Source: an uncultured Bacilli bacterium
GTDB lineage: Bacteria > Bacillota_I > Bacilli_A > RF39 > UBA660
DNA: 28,836 bases
Direction of reading: 5' to 3'
Assembly: GCA_947628685.1 (NCBI GenBank)
Contig: CANRAT010000007.1
Coordinates: forward strand, 1 to 28,836
How positions within the stretch are numbered: position 1 is the stretch's first letter; every line of letters begins with the position of its first letter. Positions 9,563 to 17,108 of the stretch are shown piece by piece. Below the pieces are notes generated by a model. It saw only the letters and a program-made list of their open reading frames with translations, had not been told where the DNA came from and searched no databases. A program made the position numbers and the translations under genes.

Positions 9563-9628
9563 ACTTGCAAGGTTAAACCTTGACGAACACTCCTTACTAC
9601 TTTAAAAGCCTTTTTTAAGGCTTTTATT
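9563..9628 (+). ncRNA. Possible small RNA or stable 3' UTR with unpaired CUCCUU
   Basis: TATAAT at 9555-9560 (no good -35) precedes a hairpin CAAGGT/ACCTTG at 9568-9582. An apparently single-stranded stretch holding ACTCCTTACTAC follows, then a terminator at 9604-9625. The CTCCTT is complementary to Shine-Dalgarno sequences, as in csRNA-type regulators. It may equally be only the amidase 3' end. Confidence 0.35.
9604..9625 (+). terminator. Intrinsic terminator downstream of the amidase gene
   Basis: Stem AAAAGCCTT/AAGGCTTTT with loop TTTT. It faces the rpmB terminator on the other strand. Confidence 0.85.
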
Positions 9629-9630
9629 AT

Positions 9631-9655
9631 TAAAAAAAGACTTTATCAAGTCTTA
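9631..9655 (-). terminator. Intrinsic terminator of rpmB
   Basis: Read on the minus strand: AAGACTT, loop GATA, AAGTCTT and a T run. It starts at the rpmB stop codon. Confidence 0.8.
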
Positions 9656-9826
9656 TTTTTCTTCTTTATTTAATGTTCTTTTTTCTCTCGCACTTATTCT
9701 AACTTTTGTTCCATCTTCTAAAGTAACTAATTGTAAATTAACTTTTTGAGAATGTTTAGTAGCTCTACAAGAGTGAGATCTTCTATTTCCAGCAAGTGGT
9801 TTTTTACAAGTCGCTTTTTTTGCCAT
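9653..9826 (-). CDS. rpmB: 50S ribosomal protein L28
   Basis: The frame is open further upstream (to 10006), but the real protein is 57 residues starting at the ATG at 9826, preceded by CGGAGGAA. The sequence MAKKATCKKPLAGNRRSHSC then RATKHSQKVNLQLVTLEDGT fits bacterial L28: the basic N-terminus with GN.RSHS..ATK and the C-terminal KVRISAREKRTL. Bacillus L28 is about 62 residues, so length is normal. One Cys at residue 7 and one at residue 20 are left from the zinc-ribbon type, without the second pair, so this is a C-minus-like form. It is monocistronic and transcribed divergently from dnaE. Confidence 0.93.
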   Translation of the reverse strand: MAKKATCKKPLAGNRRSHSCRATKHSQKVNLQLVTLEDGTKVRISAREKRTLNKEEK

Positions 9827-9866
9827 ACTATTCCTCCGTTCAAAGTTTTTTTCCCTATGCCCATCA

Positions 9867-9895
9867 AGTTTATCATATTTTCTAAAATAAGTCAA
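9867..9895 (-). promoter_or_regulatory. rpmB promoter
   Basis: On the minus strand: TTGACT (9890-9895), 17 bp spacer, TAAACT (9867-9872). Confidence 0.7.
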
Positions 9896-9913
9896 ATTTT
9901 TATTTAGAAATTG

Positions 9914-9942
9914 TTTAAAATAAAAATGTTTTATAGTAAAAT
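9914..9942 (+). promoter_or_regulatory. Possible dnaE promoter
   Basis: A weak TTTAAA -35 (9914-9919), 17 bp spacer, TAAAAT (9937-9942). ATG 9961 follows a strong GGAGGG. Confidence 0.5.
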
Positions 9943-9960
9943 ATATGTAGGAGGGATAAT

Positions 9961-12891
9961 ATGTATACACCACTTTATATAAAAACAGATAATAGTTTGC
10001 AGACATCTTTAATAAGAATTAGTGAATTAATAGAATTTGCAAAAAAAAATAATATAAAATCCCTAACCATAACAGATAATAATTTATATGGAGCCATAGA
10101 CTTTTACAAAATGTGCATAAATAATAATATTAAACCAATTATAGGTTTAGAAATAACATATATTGAAAAAAAAGTAATACTTTATGCAGAAAATTATGAT
10201 GGTTATAAGAATTTAATAAAGTTATGCACACTTTCTAGTGAAAGAAAAATAGAACTATTAGATTTAGAAAAATATTCTAGTAATTTGCTATGTATAGTTC
10301 CAACAAATAGTATAGAGGTATATGATGATTTAAAAGGTTTTTATAAAAATATATTCATAGGCTATACAAAAGAAGGACAACTAAACAGTTCTACTAATAA
10401 AAATATAGTTTATATGAAAGAGACATTATATTTAACTAAAAATGATAGTGAATATATAAAATATATTGATGCTATAAGAAATGGAGTAACTGTTAATTTA
10501 GTTCAGAATGATAAATCTGATAATTATATATTGAAAGAAGAAGAATTTAATAAAAATTATCCAAGTTCAATAAAAAATAATCATTTAATAAGTGAGTTAT
10601 GTAATTTAGAAATCCCTTTTAATCAAAAATTAATGCCTAAATTTGAAAATGAAGATGGTATAGATAGTTTTTCATACCTAAAGAAAAAATGTATAGAAGG
10701 CTTAAAGAAACATTTTGGCAATACTGTAAAAGAAATATATAAAACTAGACTTAAATATGAATTAGAAATAATAAATAAAATGGGATTTTGCGATTATTTC
10801 TTGATAGTTTCAGACTATGTTAAATATGCCAAAAATAATAATATAATAGTAGGAACAGGTAGAGGTAGTGCGGTTGGATCACTAGTTGCTTACTGCCTTA
10901 TGATAACAGATGTTGACCCTATAGTATATAATTTATTATTTGAAAGATTTTTAAATCCTGAACGTATAAGTATGCCCGATATTGATATTGATTTTGAACA
11001 TGAAAAAAGAGAAGAAGTAATAAATTATTGTATAGAAAAATATGGAAAAAAGCGTGTTGTTCCCATAATAACATTTGGAACTCTTGGCGCTAAACAAGCA
11101 ATACGTGACGTTGCAAAGGCTATGGATATAGAATTAAAATTAGTTGATAATTTGTGCAAATTAATAGATTCAAGTAAGAAATTGATTGAAAATTATAATG
11201 AAGATATTAGAATAAAAAATTTTTTAGATAGAAAAGATGAATTAAAAGAGTGCTACAAAATCGCATTAAAATTTGAAGGATTAAAAAGACATACATCAAT
11301 ACATGCGTCAGGAATAGTAATGTCAAATGTGGATTTAGATGAGATAATACCACTCGATAAGAGCCATGATTTCTATACTAGTGGGATAGATGCTACTTAC
11401 TTAGAAGAAATAGGACTTTTAAAAATGGATTTTCTTGCAATTAAAAATTTAACAACAATACACGATATTATAGATAGTATAAATAAAGAATATAATACTG
11501 ATATAAAATTTGATGAAATACCTCTAAATGATTCAAAGGCACTTTCTATATTTAATAAAGCAGATACTATCGGTATATTTCAATTTGAGTCTGAAGGAAT
11601 GATTAATTTTTTAAAAAAATTAAAAGCGACAAGTATGGACGATTTATTTGCTGCAATAGCCTTATTTAGACCAGGTCCTATGCAGGCAATTCCTACTTAT
11701 ATAAATAGGAAAAATGGTAAAGAAAAAATAGATTATATGGATAAATCATTAGAGCCAATATTAAAACCTACTTATGGCGTTATGATATATCAAGAGCAGA
11801 TTATGCAAATTGCAAGGACTATGGCAGACTACACATTAGGTGAAGCAGATTTACTTAGAAAAGCAATGGGAAAGAAAAAGAAAGATATATTAATTAATGA
11901 AAAAGAAAAGTTTGTATCTAGAGCAGTAAACAAAGGATATGATAAAAAACTTGTAGAGCAAGTATATGATCGTATGCTTAAATTTGCAGAGTATGGATTT
12001 AATAAATCACATTCTATTGGATATTCAATAGTAGCATACAAAATGGCATATTTAAAAGCTCATTATCCCAAAAATTTTATAACTTATTTACTTTCTATGG
12101 AAGTAAGTGATGATGTTAAAATAAAGCAGTATATTTATGAGGCAAAAAAAAATAACATAGAGATATTATTACCTGATATTAATCTAAGTGGTAAAAAATA
12201 TATAATTGAGAAAAATGGCATTAGATATCCACTTTCAAATATAAAAAATGTTGGAGTATCAGCAAGTGAATTAATAATTAAGGAAAGGTTAAATGGAAAT
12301 TTTACTGATATATTTGATTTTGTAAAGAGATGTTATGGCAAAAGTGTTACAATAAAAACGCTCGAGTCTTTAATATATGCGGGTGTATTTGATAGTTTTG
12401 GATATAATAAAAAGACACTCATTACAAATCTTGATTTAATAATTAATTATGGTGAATTAATCAAAGATTCAGATAGATCTTTAGCTATTGAACCTGAAAT
12501 AGTTAAGGTAGATGAATTTACTAAAAAAGAACTTATGGAATTCGAATTAGAATCATTTGGATTATATTTAACAAATAATCCTATAACCGAATATAAAATG
12601 AAAAGGGAAAATATAGTAAATATAAATGAGATAGAATTATATTTTGATAAAAGAATAACTATTATTATGTATGTGGATAAATTAAAAGAAATATCTACAT
12701 CATCCGGTAGCAAAATGTGCTTTATAACAGGGAGTGATGAGATATCTACTACTGTGGTAGTCATGTTTCCTAAAATTTATGAAAAAAATAAAGATTTGCG
12801 CCATGGTGATATTATAGCAGTCAAAGGAAGAGTAGAAAAACATTTTGATGAATATCAACTTGCTGCAAATGAAATTATTAAATTAAACTAA
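9961..12891 (+). CDS. dnaE: DNA polymerase III subunit alpha, DnaE type
   Basis: A 976-residue protein, shorter than most DnaE (about 1050-1160). An N-terminal PHP domain (residues 1 to about 230) is followed by the C-family palm with GTGRGSAVGSLVAYCL, catalytic PDIDIDFEHEKREEVI (D340, D342), FGTLGAKQAIRDVAKA, HASGIV, FRPGPMQAIP, YGVMIYQEQIMQIA and FNKSHSIGYSIVAYKMAYLK. A helix-hairpin-helix region and a C-terminal OB-fold segment end at residue 976. The PHP metal motif is lost: the usual HxHT..S near the N-terminus reads LYIKTDNS here, so this domain should not bind metal or proofread. Working with PolC, it would extend RNA primers on the lagging strand. A terminator begins at the stop codon. 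Confidence 0.96.
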   Translation: MYTPLYIKTDNSLQTSLIRISELIEFAKKNNIKSLTITDNNLYGAIDFYKMCINNNIKPIIGLEITYIEKKVILYAENYDGYKNLIKLCTLSSERKIELLDLEKYSSNLLCIVPTNSIEVYDDLKGFYKNIFIGYTKEGQLNSSTNKNIVYMKETLYLTKNDSEYIKYIDAIRNGVTVNLVQNDKSDNYILKEEEFNKNYPSSIKNNHLISELCNLEIPFNQKLMPKFENEDGIDSFSYLKKKCIEGLKKHFGNTVKEIYKTRLKYELEIINKMGFCDYFLIVSDYVKYAKNNNIIVGTGRGSAVGSLVAYCLMITDVDPIVYNLLFERFLNPERISMPDIDIDFEHEKREEVINYCIEKYGKKRVVPIITFGTLGAKQAIRDVAKAMDIELKLVDNLCKLIDSSKKLIENYNEDIRIKNFLDRKDELKECYKIALKFEGLKRHTSIHASGIVMSNVDLDEIIPLDKSHDFYTSGIDATYLEEIGLLKMDFLAIKNLTTIHDIIDSINKEYNTDIKFDEIPLNDSKALSIFNKADTIGIFQFESEGMINFLKKLKATSMDDLFAAIALFRPGPMQAIPTYINRKNGKEKIDYMDKSLEPILKPTYGVMIYQEQIMQIARTMADYTLGEADLLRKAMGKKKKDILINEKEKFVSRAVNKGYDKKLVEQVYDRMLKFAEYGFNKSHSIGYSIVAYKMAYLKAHYPKNFITYLLSMEVSDDVKIKQYIYEAKKNNIEILLPDINLSGKKYIIEKNGIRYPLSNIKNVGVSASELIIKERLNGNFTDIFDFVKRCYGKSVTIKTLESLIYAGVFDSFGYNKKTLITNLDLIINYGELIKDSDRSLAIEPEIVKVDEFTKKELMEFELESFGLYLTNNPITEYKMKRENIVNINEIELYFDKRITIIMYVDKLKEISTSSGSKMCFITGSDEISTTVVVMFPKIYEKNKDLRHGDIIAVKGRVEKHFDEYQLAANEIIKLN

Positions 12892-12913
12892 AAGACTTCA
12901 TTAAGTCTTTTTT
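12891..12913 (+). terminator. Intrinsic terminator of dnaE
   Basis: Stem AAAGACTT/AAGTCTTT with loop CATT and following T run. Confidence 0.85.
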
Positions 12914-12914
12914 C

Positions 12915-13011
12915 AAAAAAAGAAACTGCCCCCTGAGCAGTTTCTATAAAAGAATAAAAAGGGGTTGGCTAGTGTGATACTAGCACCAATTCGCCTAATC
13001 GGAATTGGTAC
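12915..13011 (-). ncRNA. Probable small RNA with three hairpins and a C-rich unpaired stretch
   Basis: On the minus strand a strong promoter (13017-13045) is followed by a stem ACCAATTC/GAATTGGT, a second stem GCTAGT/ACTAGC with loop ATCAC, a probably unpaired CAACCCCTTTTTATTC, and a terminator GAAACTGC/GCAGTTTC with loop TCAGGGG and seven T. No open reading frame of note is present. The order of parts (hairpin, hairpin, C-rich linker, terminator) matches the small RNA at 15717-15811. I do not recognise a named RNA family. Confidence 0.65.
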
Positions 13012-13016
13012 TGTAT

Positions 13017-13045
13017 ATACTAATCTAAAATTATAATTTTGTCAA
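13017..13045 (-). promoter_or_regulatory. Promoter of the 12.9 kb small RNA
   Basis: On the minus strand: TTGACA (13040-13045), 17 bp spacer, TAGTAT (13017-13022). It is the only perfect -35 consensus I found in the window. Confidence 0.8.
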
Positions 13046-13124
13046 GCATTTTTTGCAAAAAATTAAAAAAAGTTGAAATATTTTATTTAAAGTGATAATT
13101 TATTGTTTGATTAAAATATTTTAA

Positions 13125-13153
13125 TTTACTTAAATTAACATAAATGATATAAT
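13125..13153 (+). promoter_or_regulatory. Promoter of the membrane protein-recG operon
   Basis: TTTACT (13125-13130), 17 bp spacer, TATAAT (13148-13153), 16 bases before ATG 13169 (site GGTGA). Confidence 0.7.
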
Positions 13154-13168
13154 TATAAAGGTGATAAT

Positions 13169-13687
13169 ATGGCAGAAAAAATAGTAAATACTATAGTAGC
13201 AAGTTTAGGTTCACTTATATCAATACCTTTTATGAAAGAAATAATAGTATTTGTGATTTCACTTTGTCCAATACTTGAACTTAGAGGAGGACTTATTGCA
13301 GCATCTTTATTTGATATGAATCCAGTACTTAGTTATATAATATGTATGATAGGAAATATTCTTCCCATACCGTTTATATTGTGGCTTATAAACAAAATAT
13401 TAAATAAAATGAGAAATAGTAAAAGTAAAAGACTTAATGGATTTGCTAAATGGTTAGATAAAAAAGTAGATAAACATAAAGGACAAATAGAAAAATTTGG
13501 ATATTTAGGACTTGTTTTATTTGTTGGTATACCACTCCCTGGAACAGGTGCTTGGACTGGATGTTTAATTGCAAGTGTACTTGAAATGGATAAGAAAAAA
13601 TCATTCCTTGCCGCTTTAGCCGGAGTATTTATTGCATCTATTATAATGATGATTATATCTTTTGGACTTTTATCTAAAATATTATAG
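13169..13687 (+). CDS. Small integral membrane protein, 'small multi-drug export' family (COG2426-like)
   Basis: A 172-residue polytopic protein. Hydrophobic helices lie at roughly residues 20-40, 50-75, 105-125 and 145-172, with a basic cytoplasmic loop between. The conserved pattern is PILELRGGLIAASLF near residue 35 and GIPLPGTGAWTGCLIA near residue 120, both typical of the Sm_multidrug_ex family, a distant relative of DedA. The family name is historical, and the substrate is not established. recG begins seven bases after the stop, so the two genes form an operon. Confidence 0.8.
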   Translation: MAEKIVNTIVASLGSLISIPFMKEIIVFVISLCPILELRGGLIAASLFDMNPVLSYIICMIGNILPIPFILWLINKILNKMRNSKSKRLNGFAKWLDKKVDKHKGQIEKFGYLGLVLFVGIPLPGTGAWTGCLIASVLEMDKKKSFLAALAGVFIASIIMMIISFGLLSKIL

Positions 13688-13694
13688 GTGAAAT

Positions 13695-15677
13695 ATGGAT
13701 ATTGGAGTATTAAAAGGAATAGGACCTAAAACAGAAAAAATATTTAAAAATGCAGGGATAATGACTACAGATGATTTAATCAGTTATTATCCTTTTAGGT
13801 ATGATGTTTTAAAAAGAAGTAATATAAGTGAACCTTTAGATGGTGATAAAATAATAATTGATGGATTAGTTGAAACACGTCCAAGTATATTTTTCTTTAA
13901 TAAAAAAATGAATAAGATGTCATTTAAGTTTAATACAGGTACTCATTTGCTTAATGTAGTTATATTTAATAGGGGTTATTTAAAAAATAAATTAGAAATA
14001 GGTACTAAATTAATTTTAATAGGTAAGTTTGATAAAATTAAAAATACTATTGTAGCAAGTGAGATTAGATTTGGAGTTCTACCAAGCGTTCCAGTAATAG
14101 AGCCTATTTATCATCAAATAGGTAGTATTACAAGTAATCAAATAAGAAGTATTATAAACAGTATAAAAGAGTTTAATGTAATAGAATATGTTCCAGAGTA
14201 TTTAAAAGAAAAATATAAATTAATAGATAAAAAAGATGCAATAATGTGTATACATAATCCTAAAAGTGAACTTGAATTAAGAAAAAGTTTAGCGCATCTA
14301 AAATACGAAGAATTATTTTTATTTATGCTTAAGATGAATAGTTTAAAATTAAACAAAAAAAATAAGATAGGACTTAAAAGAAATGTGGATAGATCTTTAG
14401 TAGATAAATTTATTAATGGGTTACCATTCACGCTTACTGATGATCAAGTTTTGAGTGTGGATAAGATATTTAATGACTTAAATAGTGAAACAAGAATGAA
14501 TAGACTTATTCAAGGAGATGTTGGAAGTGGTAAAACTATAGTTGCCATAATATCTTTATATATAAACTATTTAAGTGGGTACGAGGGAGCGCTTATGGCT
14601 CCAACAGAAGTACTTGCCAATCAACACTTTAATAATTTGAAAAAAATCTTTAATGGCTATAATATCAATATAGAATTACTTTCAGGTAGCCTAAAACAAA
14701 AAGAGAAAAAAGATATATATAAAAGATTAGAAAATAAAGAGATAGATATAATAGTTGGAACACATGCACTATTTAGTAAGGATGTAGTTTACAATAATCT
14801 TGGATTAGTTATAACAGATGAGCAACACCGTTTTGGTGTAAATCAAAGAAGCAATTTGAAAAACAAAGGTATTACTCCTGATATACTTTATTTGAGTGCA
14901 ACTCCAATACCTAGAACTTATGCACTTACTATTTATGGAGATATGGATGTATCTAGTATTAAGACTATGCCAAGTGGTAGAAAAGATATTATTACATATT
15001 TAAAGAAAAATAGTGAGATTAAAGATGTATTAAGTCTTATGTATGAAGAAATTAAAAAAGGTCATCAGATATATGTAATCGCACCTTTAATAGAAGAATC
15101 AGATAAAATAGATTTAGAAAATGTAAATAAACTTGAAGAGAAAATGACAAGTGCATTTGGTAAAGTATGTAAAATAGGTGTAATGCATGGTAAAATGGAT
15201 TCTAAGGCTAAAGATAAAGTCATGGAAGATTTTAAAAATGGCGATATTTCTATACTTATAAGTACTACTGTAATCGAGGTTGGAGTAGATGTAAAAAATG
15301 CTACTATGATGGTTATTTTTGATGCATATAGGTTTGGACTATCACAACTTCATCAATTAAGAGGTAGAGTAGGTAGAAATGATATTCAAAGTTACTGTAT
15401 ACTTATAAGTGATAGGGAGACTAATAGACTTGATGTTATGACTAAAACTAATGATGGATTTAAAATTAGTGAAGAAGATTTTAAAATGAGAGGTAGTGGA
15501 GATATATTTGGAGTTAGACAAAGTGGAGATATGAATTTTAAACTTGCTGACTTTAAGGCTGATTATAATATATTACTTAAGGCTAGGGAAGATACACTTT
15601 CTTTAATAGAGAGTAAAAGTATAGAAAATTATCCTGAACTTGTTAAACTTCTAGATGATTCTATAAATTTAGATTAA
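13695..15677 (+). CDS. recG: ATP-dependent DNA helicase RecG
   Basis: A 660-residue protein, close to the usual 680. The N-terminus has a helix-hairpin-helix-like GVLKGIGPKTEKIFKNAGI and the wedge/OB domain (to about residue 240) that binds branched DNA. Helicase motifs: QGDVGSGKT Walker A (K280), LMAPTEVLANQH motif Ia, DEQHRFGVNQR Walker B (D375-H378), LSATPIPRT motif III, then STTVIEVGVDVKNA and HQLRGRVGRN motifs V and VI. The TRG-like tail includes RGSGDIFGVRQSG. It reverses stalled replication forks and processes R-loops and Holliday junctions. Start ATG follows GGTGA. There is no terminator directly after it; the next signal is the promoter of a small RNA. Confidence 0.97.
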   Translation: MDIGVLKGIGPKTEKIFKNAGIMTTDDLISYYPFRYDVLKRSNISEPLDGDKIIIDGLVETRPSIFFFNKKMNKMSFKFNTGTHLLNVVIFNRGYLKNKLEIGTKLILIGKFDKIKNTIVASEIRFGVLPSVPVIEPIYHQIGSITSNQIRSIINSIKEFNVIEYVPEYLKEKYKLIDKKDAIMCIHNPKSELELRKSLAHLKYEELFLFMLKMNSLKLNKKNKIGLKRNVDRSLVDKFINGLPFTLTDDQVLSVDKIFNDLNSETRMNRLIQGDVGSGKTIVAIISLYINYLSGYEGALMAPTEVLANQHFNNLKKIFNGYNINIELLSGSLKQKEKKDIYKRLENKEIDIIVGTHALFSKDVVYNNLGLVITDEQHRFGVNQRSNLKNKGITPDILYLSATPIPRTYALTIYGDMDVSSIKTMPSGRKDIITYLKKNSEIKDVLSLMYEEIKKGHQIYVIAPLIEESDKIDLENVNKLEEKMTSAFGKVCKIGVMHGKMDSKAKDKVMEDFKNGDISILISTTVIEVGVDVKNATMMVIFDAYRFGLSQLHQLRGRVGRNDIQSYCILISDRETNRLDVMTKTNDGFKISEEDFKMRGSGDIFGVRQSGDMNFKLADFKADYNILLKAREDTLSLIESKSIENYPELVKLLDDSINLD

Positions 15678-15681
15678 CGTC

Positions 15682-15710
15682 TTGACTATTTTAGAAAAAT
15701 ACTTTATACT
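15682..15710 (+). promoter_or_regulatory. Promoter of the small RNA at the integration site
   Basis: TTGACT (15682-15687), 17 bp spacer, TATACT (15705-15710), five bases after the recG stop. Confidence 0.8.
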
Positions 15711-15777
15711 TATAATGGTATGGTAAACCATACCGGGTGTTCTTTACGATACTTGTGTGAAGGACACACAACCAAAA

Positions 15778-15786
15778 CCCCCTGAA
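15778..15786 (+). other. Putative attL core (CCCCCTGAA)
   Basis: A 9 bp direct repeat with 28539-28547, at the junction between small RNA body and terminator. The flanking bases differ (A here, G at the right end, on both sides). In this AT-rich DNA a C5 run directly before a terminator at both ends of an integrase-bearing segment is unlikely to be chance, but 9 bp is short. Confidence 0.5.
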
Positions 15787-15787
15787 A

Positions 15788-15811
15788 GAGCCCGTATGGG
15801 CTCGTTTTTTT
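15788..15811 (+). terminator. Terminator supplied by the element to the small RNA
   Basis: Stem GAGCCC/GGGCTC with loop GTAT, then G and seven T. It lies immediately inside the putative attL. Confidence 0.85.
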
Positions 15812-15853
15812 GCTTATTTTACAAGGGTTTTTAGTGATTTTTAAAAGCATTCA

Positions 15854-15873
15854 ACCACCCAACCAACTACCCA
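15854..15873 (+). repeat. Left-end arm-type repeats (ACCACCCA, ACTACCCA)
   Basis: ACCACCCA at 15854-15861 and ACTACCCA at 15866-15873 are spaced 12 bp start to start, the same motif and spacing as the pair at 28401-28424. Confidence 0.55.
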
Positions 15874-15904
15874 CTTTTAATTTTTGTTATAAATCTAATA
15901 ATAT

Positions 15905-17017
15905 TTATGCTAGTGTATTTATAGTATTTACAATATCATTTAGTTTATTTTCATACATATGTGAATAGGTATTTAAAGTTTCATCTATTTTTGTATGACC
16001 TAGATATTTTGCAACGAGTGTTATATTTGCTCCATTATTAATGAGTAGGGAAGCGCAACTGTGTCTAAAATCGTGTATTCTTATTTGTCTTAATCCTGCT
16101 TTTTTACATATATTATTTTTTCTTGTTCTAACTGCCCAATTTGTTATAGGAATATCAGTTCCAAACACATACCACTCTTTATTAAAACCAACATAATTTT
16201 TATCGCTTTCTAAAAGCATTTTAAAGTCATTTAAGAGAATATCAGGAATAGGTAGTGTTCTTATACTAGAACTTGTTTTTGGAGTTGATACGGAGAATTT
16301 ATTGGAGTTTTCACTACTAATTTGAACTATATTTTTATTTACTCTTAATTTTTTGTTCTTAAAATCTATATCATTCCAAGTTATAGCCCTTGCTTCACCT
16401 TTACGTAGTCCACAGTAGTATAAAGTTTCAAATAGACATTTATATTTTAAGTCTGTTTCGCAACTTATAAATTTTTTAAATTCTTCAAGTGTGAAAAAGT
16501 CCATCTCTTTTTTTATTTCATTAGGATTTTTAAATTTAGTTATTTTGTTATAAAATTCTCTAAAATTAAATCCATATATTTTTTCACCCCAATTAAGAAC
16601 AATTTTAATAAATTTTTGAATAGCATTTTTATATGCCGTGCTTATATCTAATTTATTTAATTCTCTTCTCCATAATTCATAGTATTTAACATTAAAGTCT
16701 TTTATTTTAACATTATCTAATAATTTCATATATTTAATTCTATCTCTATAAGTCTTTAATGTAGTAGGTTTTACTTTATTTTCTTGATATGAATAATAGG
16801 CAGTATATAAATCTTTAAAAGTCATATTTTTATCCACAGTCATATATCCCATTTTTATAATAAATTCACGTTCAGCATTAAGTGCTTCTGATTTACTTTT
16901 ATATGCTTTTGATGTGTATTTTTTTCTTTTGCCGTCTAAAGATGGTACCCAATTATAAAATACCCATTTACGACCATCTTTTGTCCATTTATAAGGTTCT
17001 AATAGTCTTGTAGCCAT
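15905..17017 (-). CDS. int: Tyrosine recombinase (integrase) of the element
   Basis: A 370-residue phage/ICE-type integrase. The N-terminus (residues 1-60) is an AP2-like arm-binding domain (WVFYNWVPSLDGKRKKYTSK), followed by a SAM-like core-binding domain (residues 65-165) and the catalytic domain. Catalytic residues are visible: R205 in YYCGLRKGEA, HDFRH (H315, R318), LGHTKIDETL (H341) and nucleophile Y351 in NTYSHMY. A conserved Lys lies in the beta-hairpin between R205 and H315. The start is fixed by AAAGGAGG eight bases upstream of ATG 17017. It is transcribed towards the left end, with its 3' end about 118 bp from the putative attL core, the usual layout for integrative elements. Its gene follows the relaxase on the same strand, with a palindrome between them. 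Confidence 0.95.
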   Translation of the reverse strand: MATRLLEPYKWTKDGRKWVFYNWVPSLDGKRKKYTSKAYKSKSEALNAEREFIIKMGYMTVDKNMTFKDLYTAYYSYQENKVKPTTLKTYRDRIKYMKLLDNVKIKDFNVKYYELWRRELNKLDISTAYKNAIQKFIKIVLNWGEKIYGFNFREFYNKITKFKNPNEIKKEMDFFTLEEFKKFISCETDLKYKCLFETLYYCGLRKGEARAITWNDIDFKNKKLRVNKNIVQISSENSNKFSVSTPKTSSSIRTLPIPDILLNDFKMLLESDKNYVGFNKEWYVFGTDIPITNWAVRTRKNNICKKAGLRQIRIHDFRHSCASLLINNGANITLVAKYLGHTKIDETLNTYSHMYENKLNDIVNTINTLA

Positions 17018-17039
17018 AACATACCTCCTTTTCGCTTAC

Positions 17040-17098
17040 AAAACTATCACGCACTCCTAAATATATTTTAACACGTTTAGGAGTGCTTTAATAGTTTT
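17040..17098. repeat. Large inverted repeat between relaxase and integrase genes
   Basis: Two-part inverted repeat: AAAACTAT/ATAGTTTT outside and GCACTCCTAAA/TTTAGGAGTGC inside, with a CAC/TTTA interior loop. On the minus strand it lacks a clean T run, so it is not a standard terminator. The left half, ATCACGCACTCCTAAAT (17046-17062), recurs inverted at 28513-28529 beside the right end. Confidence 0.8.
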
Positions 17099-17108
17099 TT
17101 ATTAAATT

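Larger units (their letters stand above)
15717..15811 (+). ncRNA. Probable host small RNA whose 3' end hosts the mobile element
   Basis: Downstream of a good promoter lie a stem GGTATGG/CCATACC (loop TAAA, 15717-15734), a stem TTGTGTG/CACACAA (loop AAGGA, 15753-15771), an unpaired CCAAAACCCCCTGAA (15772-15786), and a terminator GAGCCC/GGGCTC with seven T. No coding frame is present. The terminator part (from 15787) appears to belong to the integrated element, because CCCCCTGAA followed by a different terminator hairpin recurs at 28539. The C-rich linker is complementary to G-rich Shine-Dalgarno sites, so a role as an antisense regulator is plausible. I do not recognise the RNA family. Confidence 0.65.

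Noticed and set aside
9653..10006. 117-residue minus-strand protein
   Set aside because: Only the last 57 residues are L28. The upstream part covers the rpmB promoter and the dnaE start, and the AGGAGG-type site supports ATG 9826.
12915..13060. Plus-strand riboswitch in front of the membrane protein gene
   Set aside because: The strong promoter and terminator signals read on the minus strand, and the plus-strand promoter for the gene lies downstream at 13125.
15717..15811. tRNA, tmRNA or SRP RNA as the insertion target
   Set aside because: No cloverleaf, CCA end, anticodon arm, tmRNA tag frame or SRP GGAA/GCAG core. The structure is two simple hairpins plus a terminator.
17040..17098. Standard intrinsic terminator of mob
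   Set aside because: The stem is strong, but on the mob strand it is followed by GCGTGATAGTTTTG rather than a T run. Its half-site repeats at the element end, so a protein-binding role fits better.
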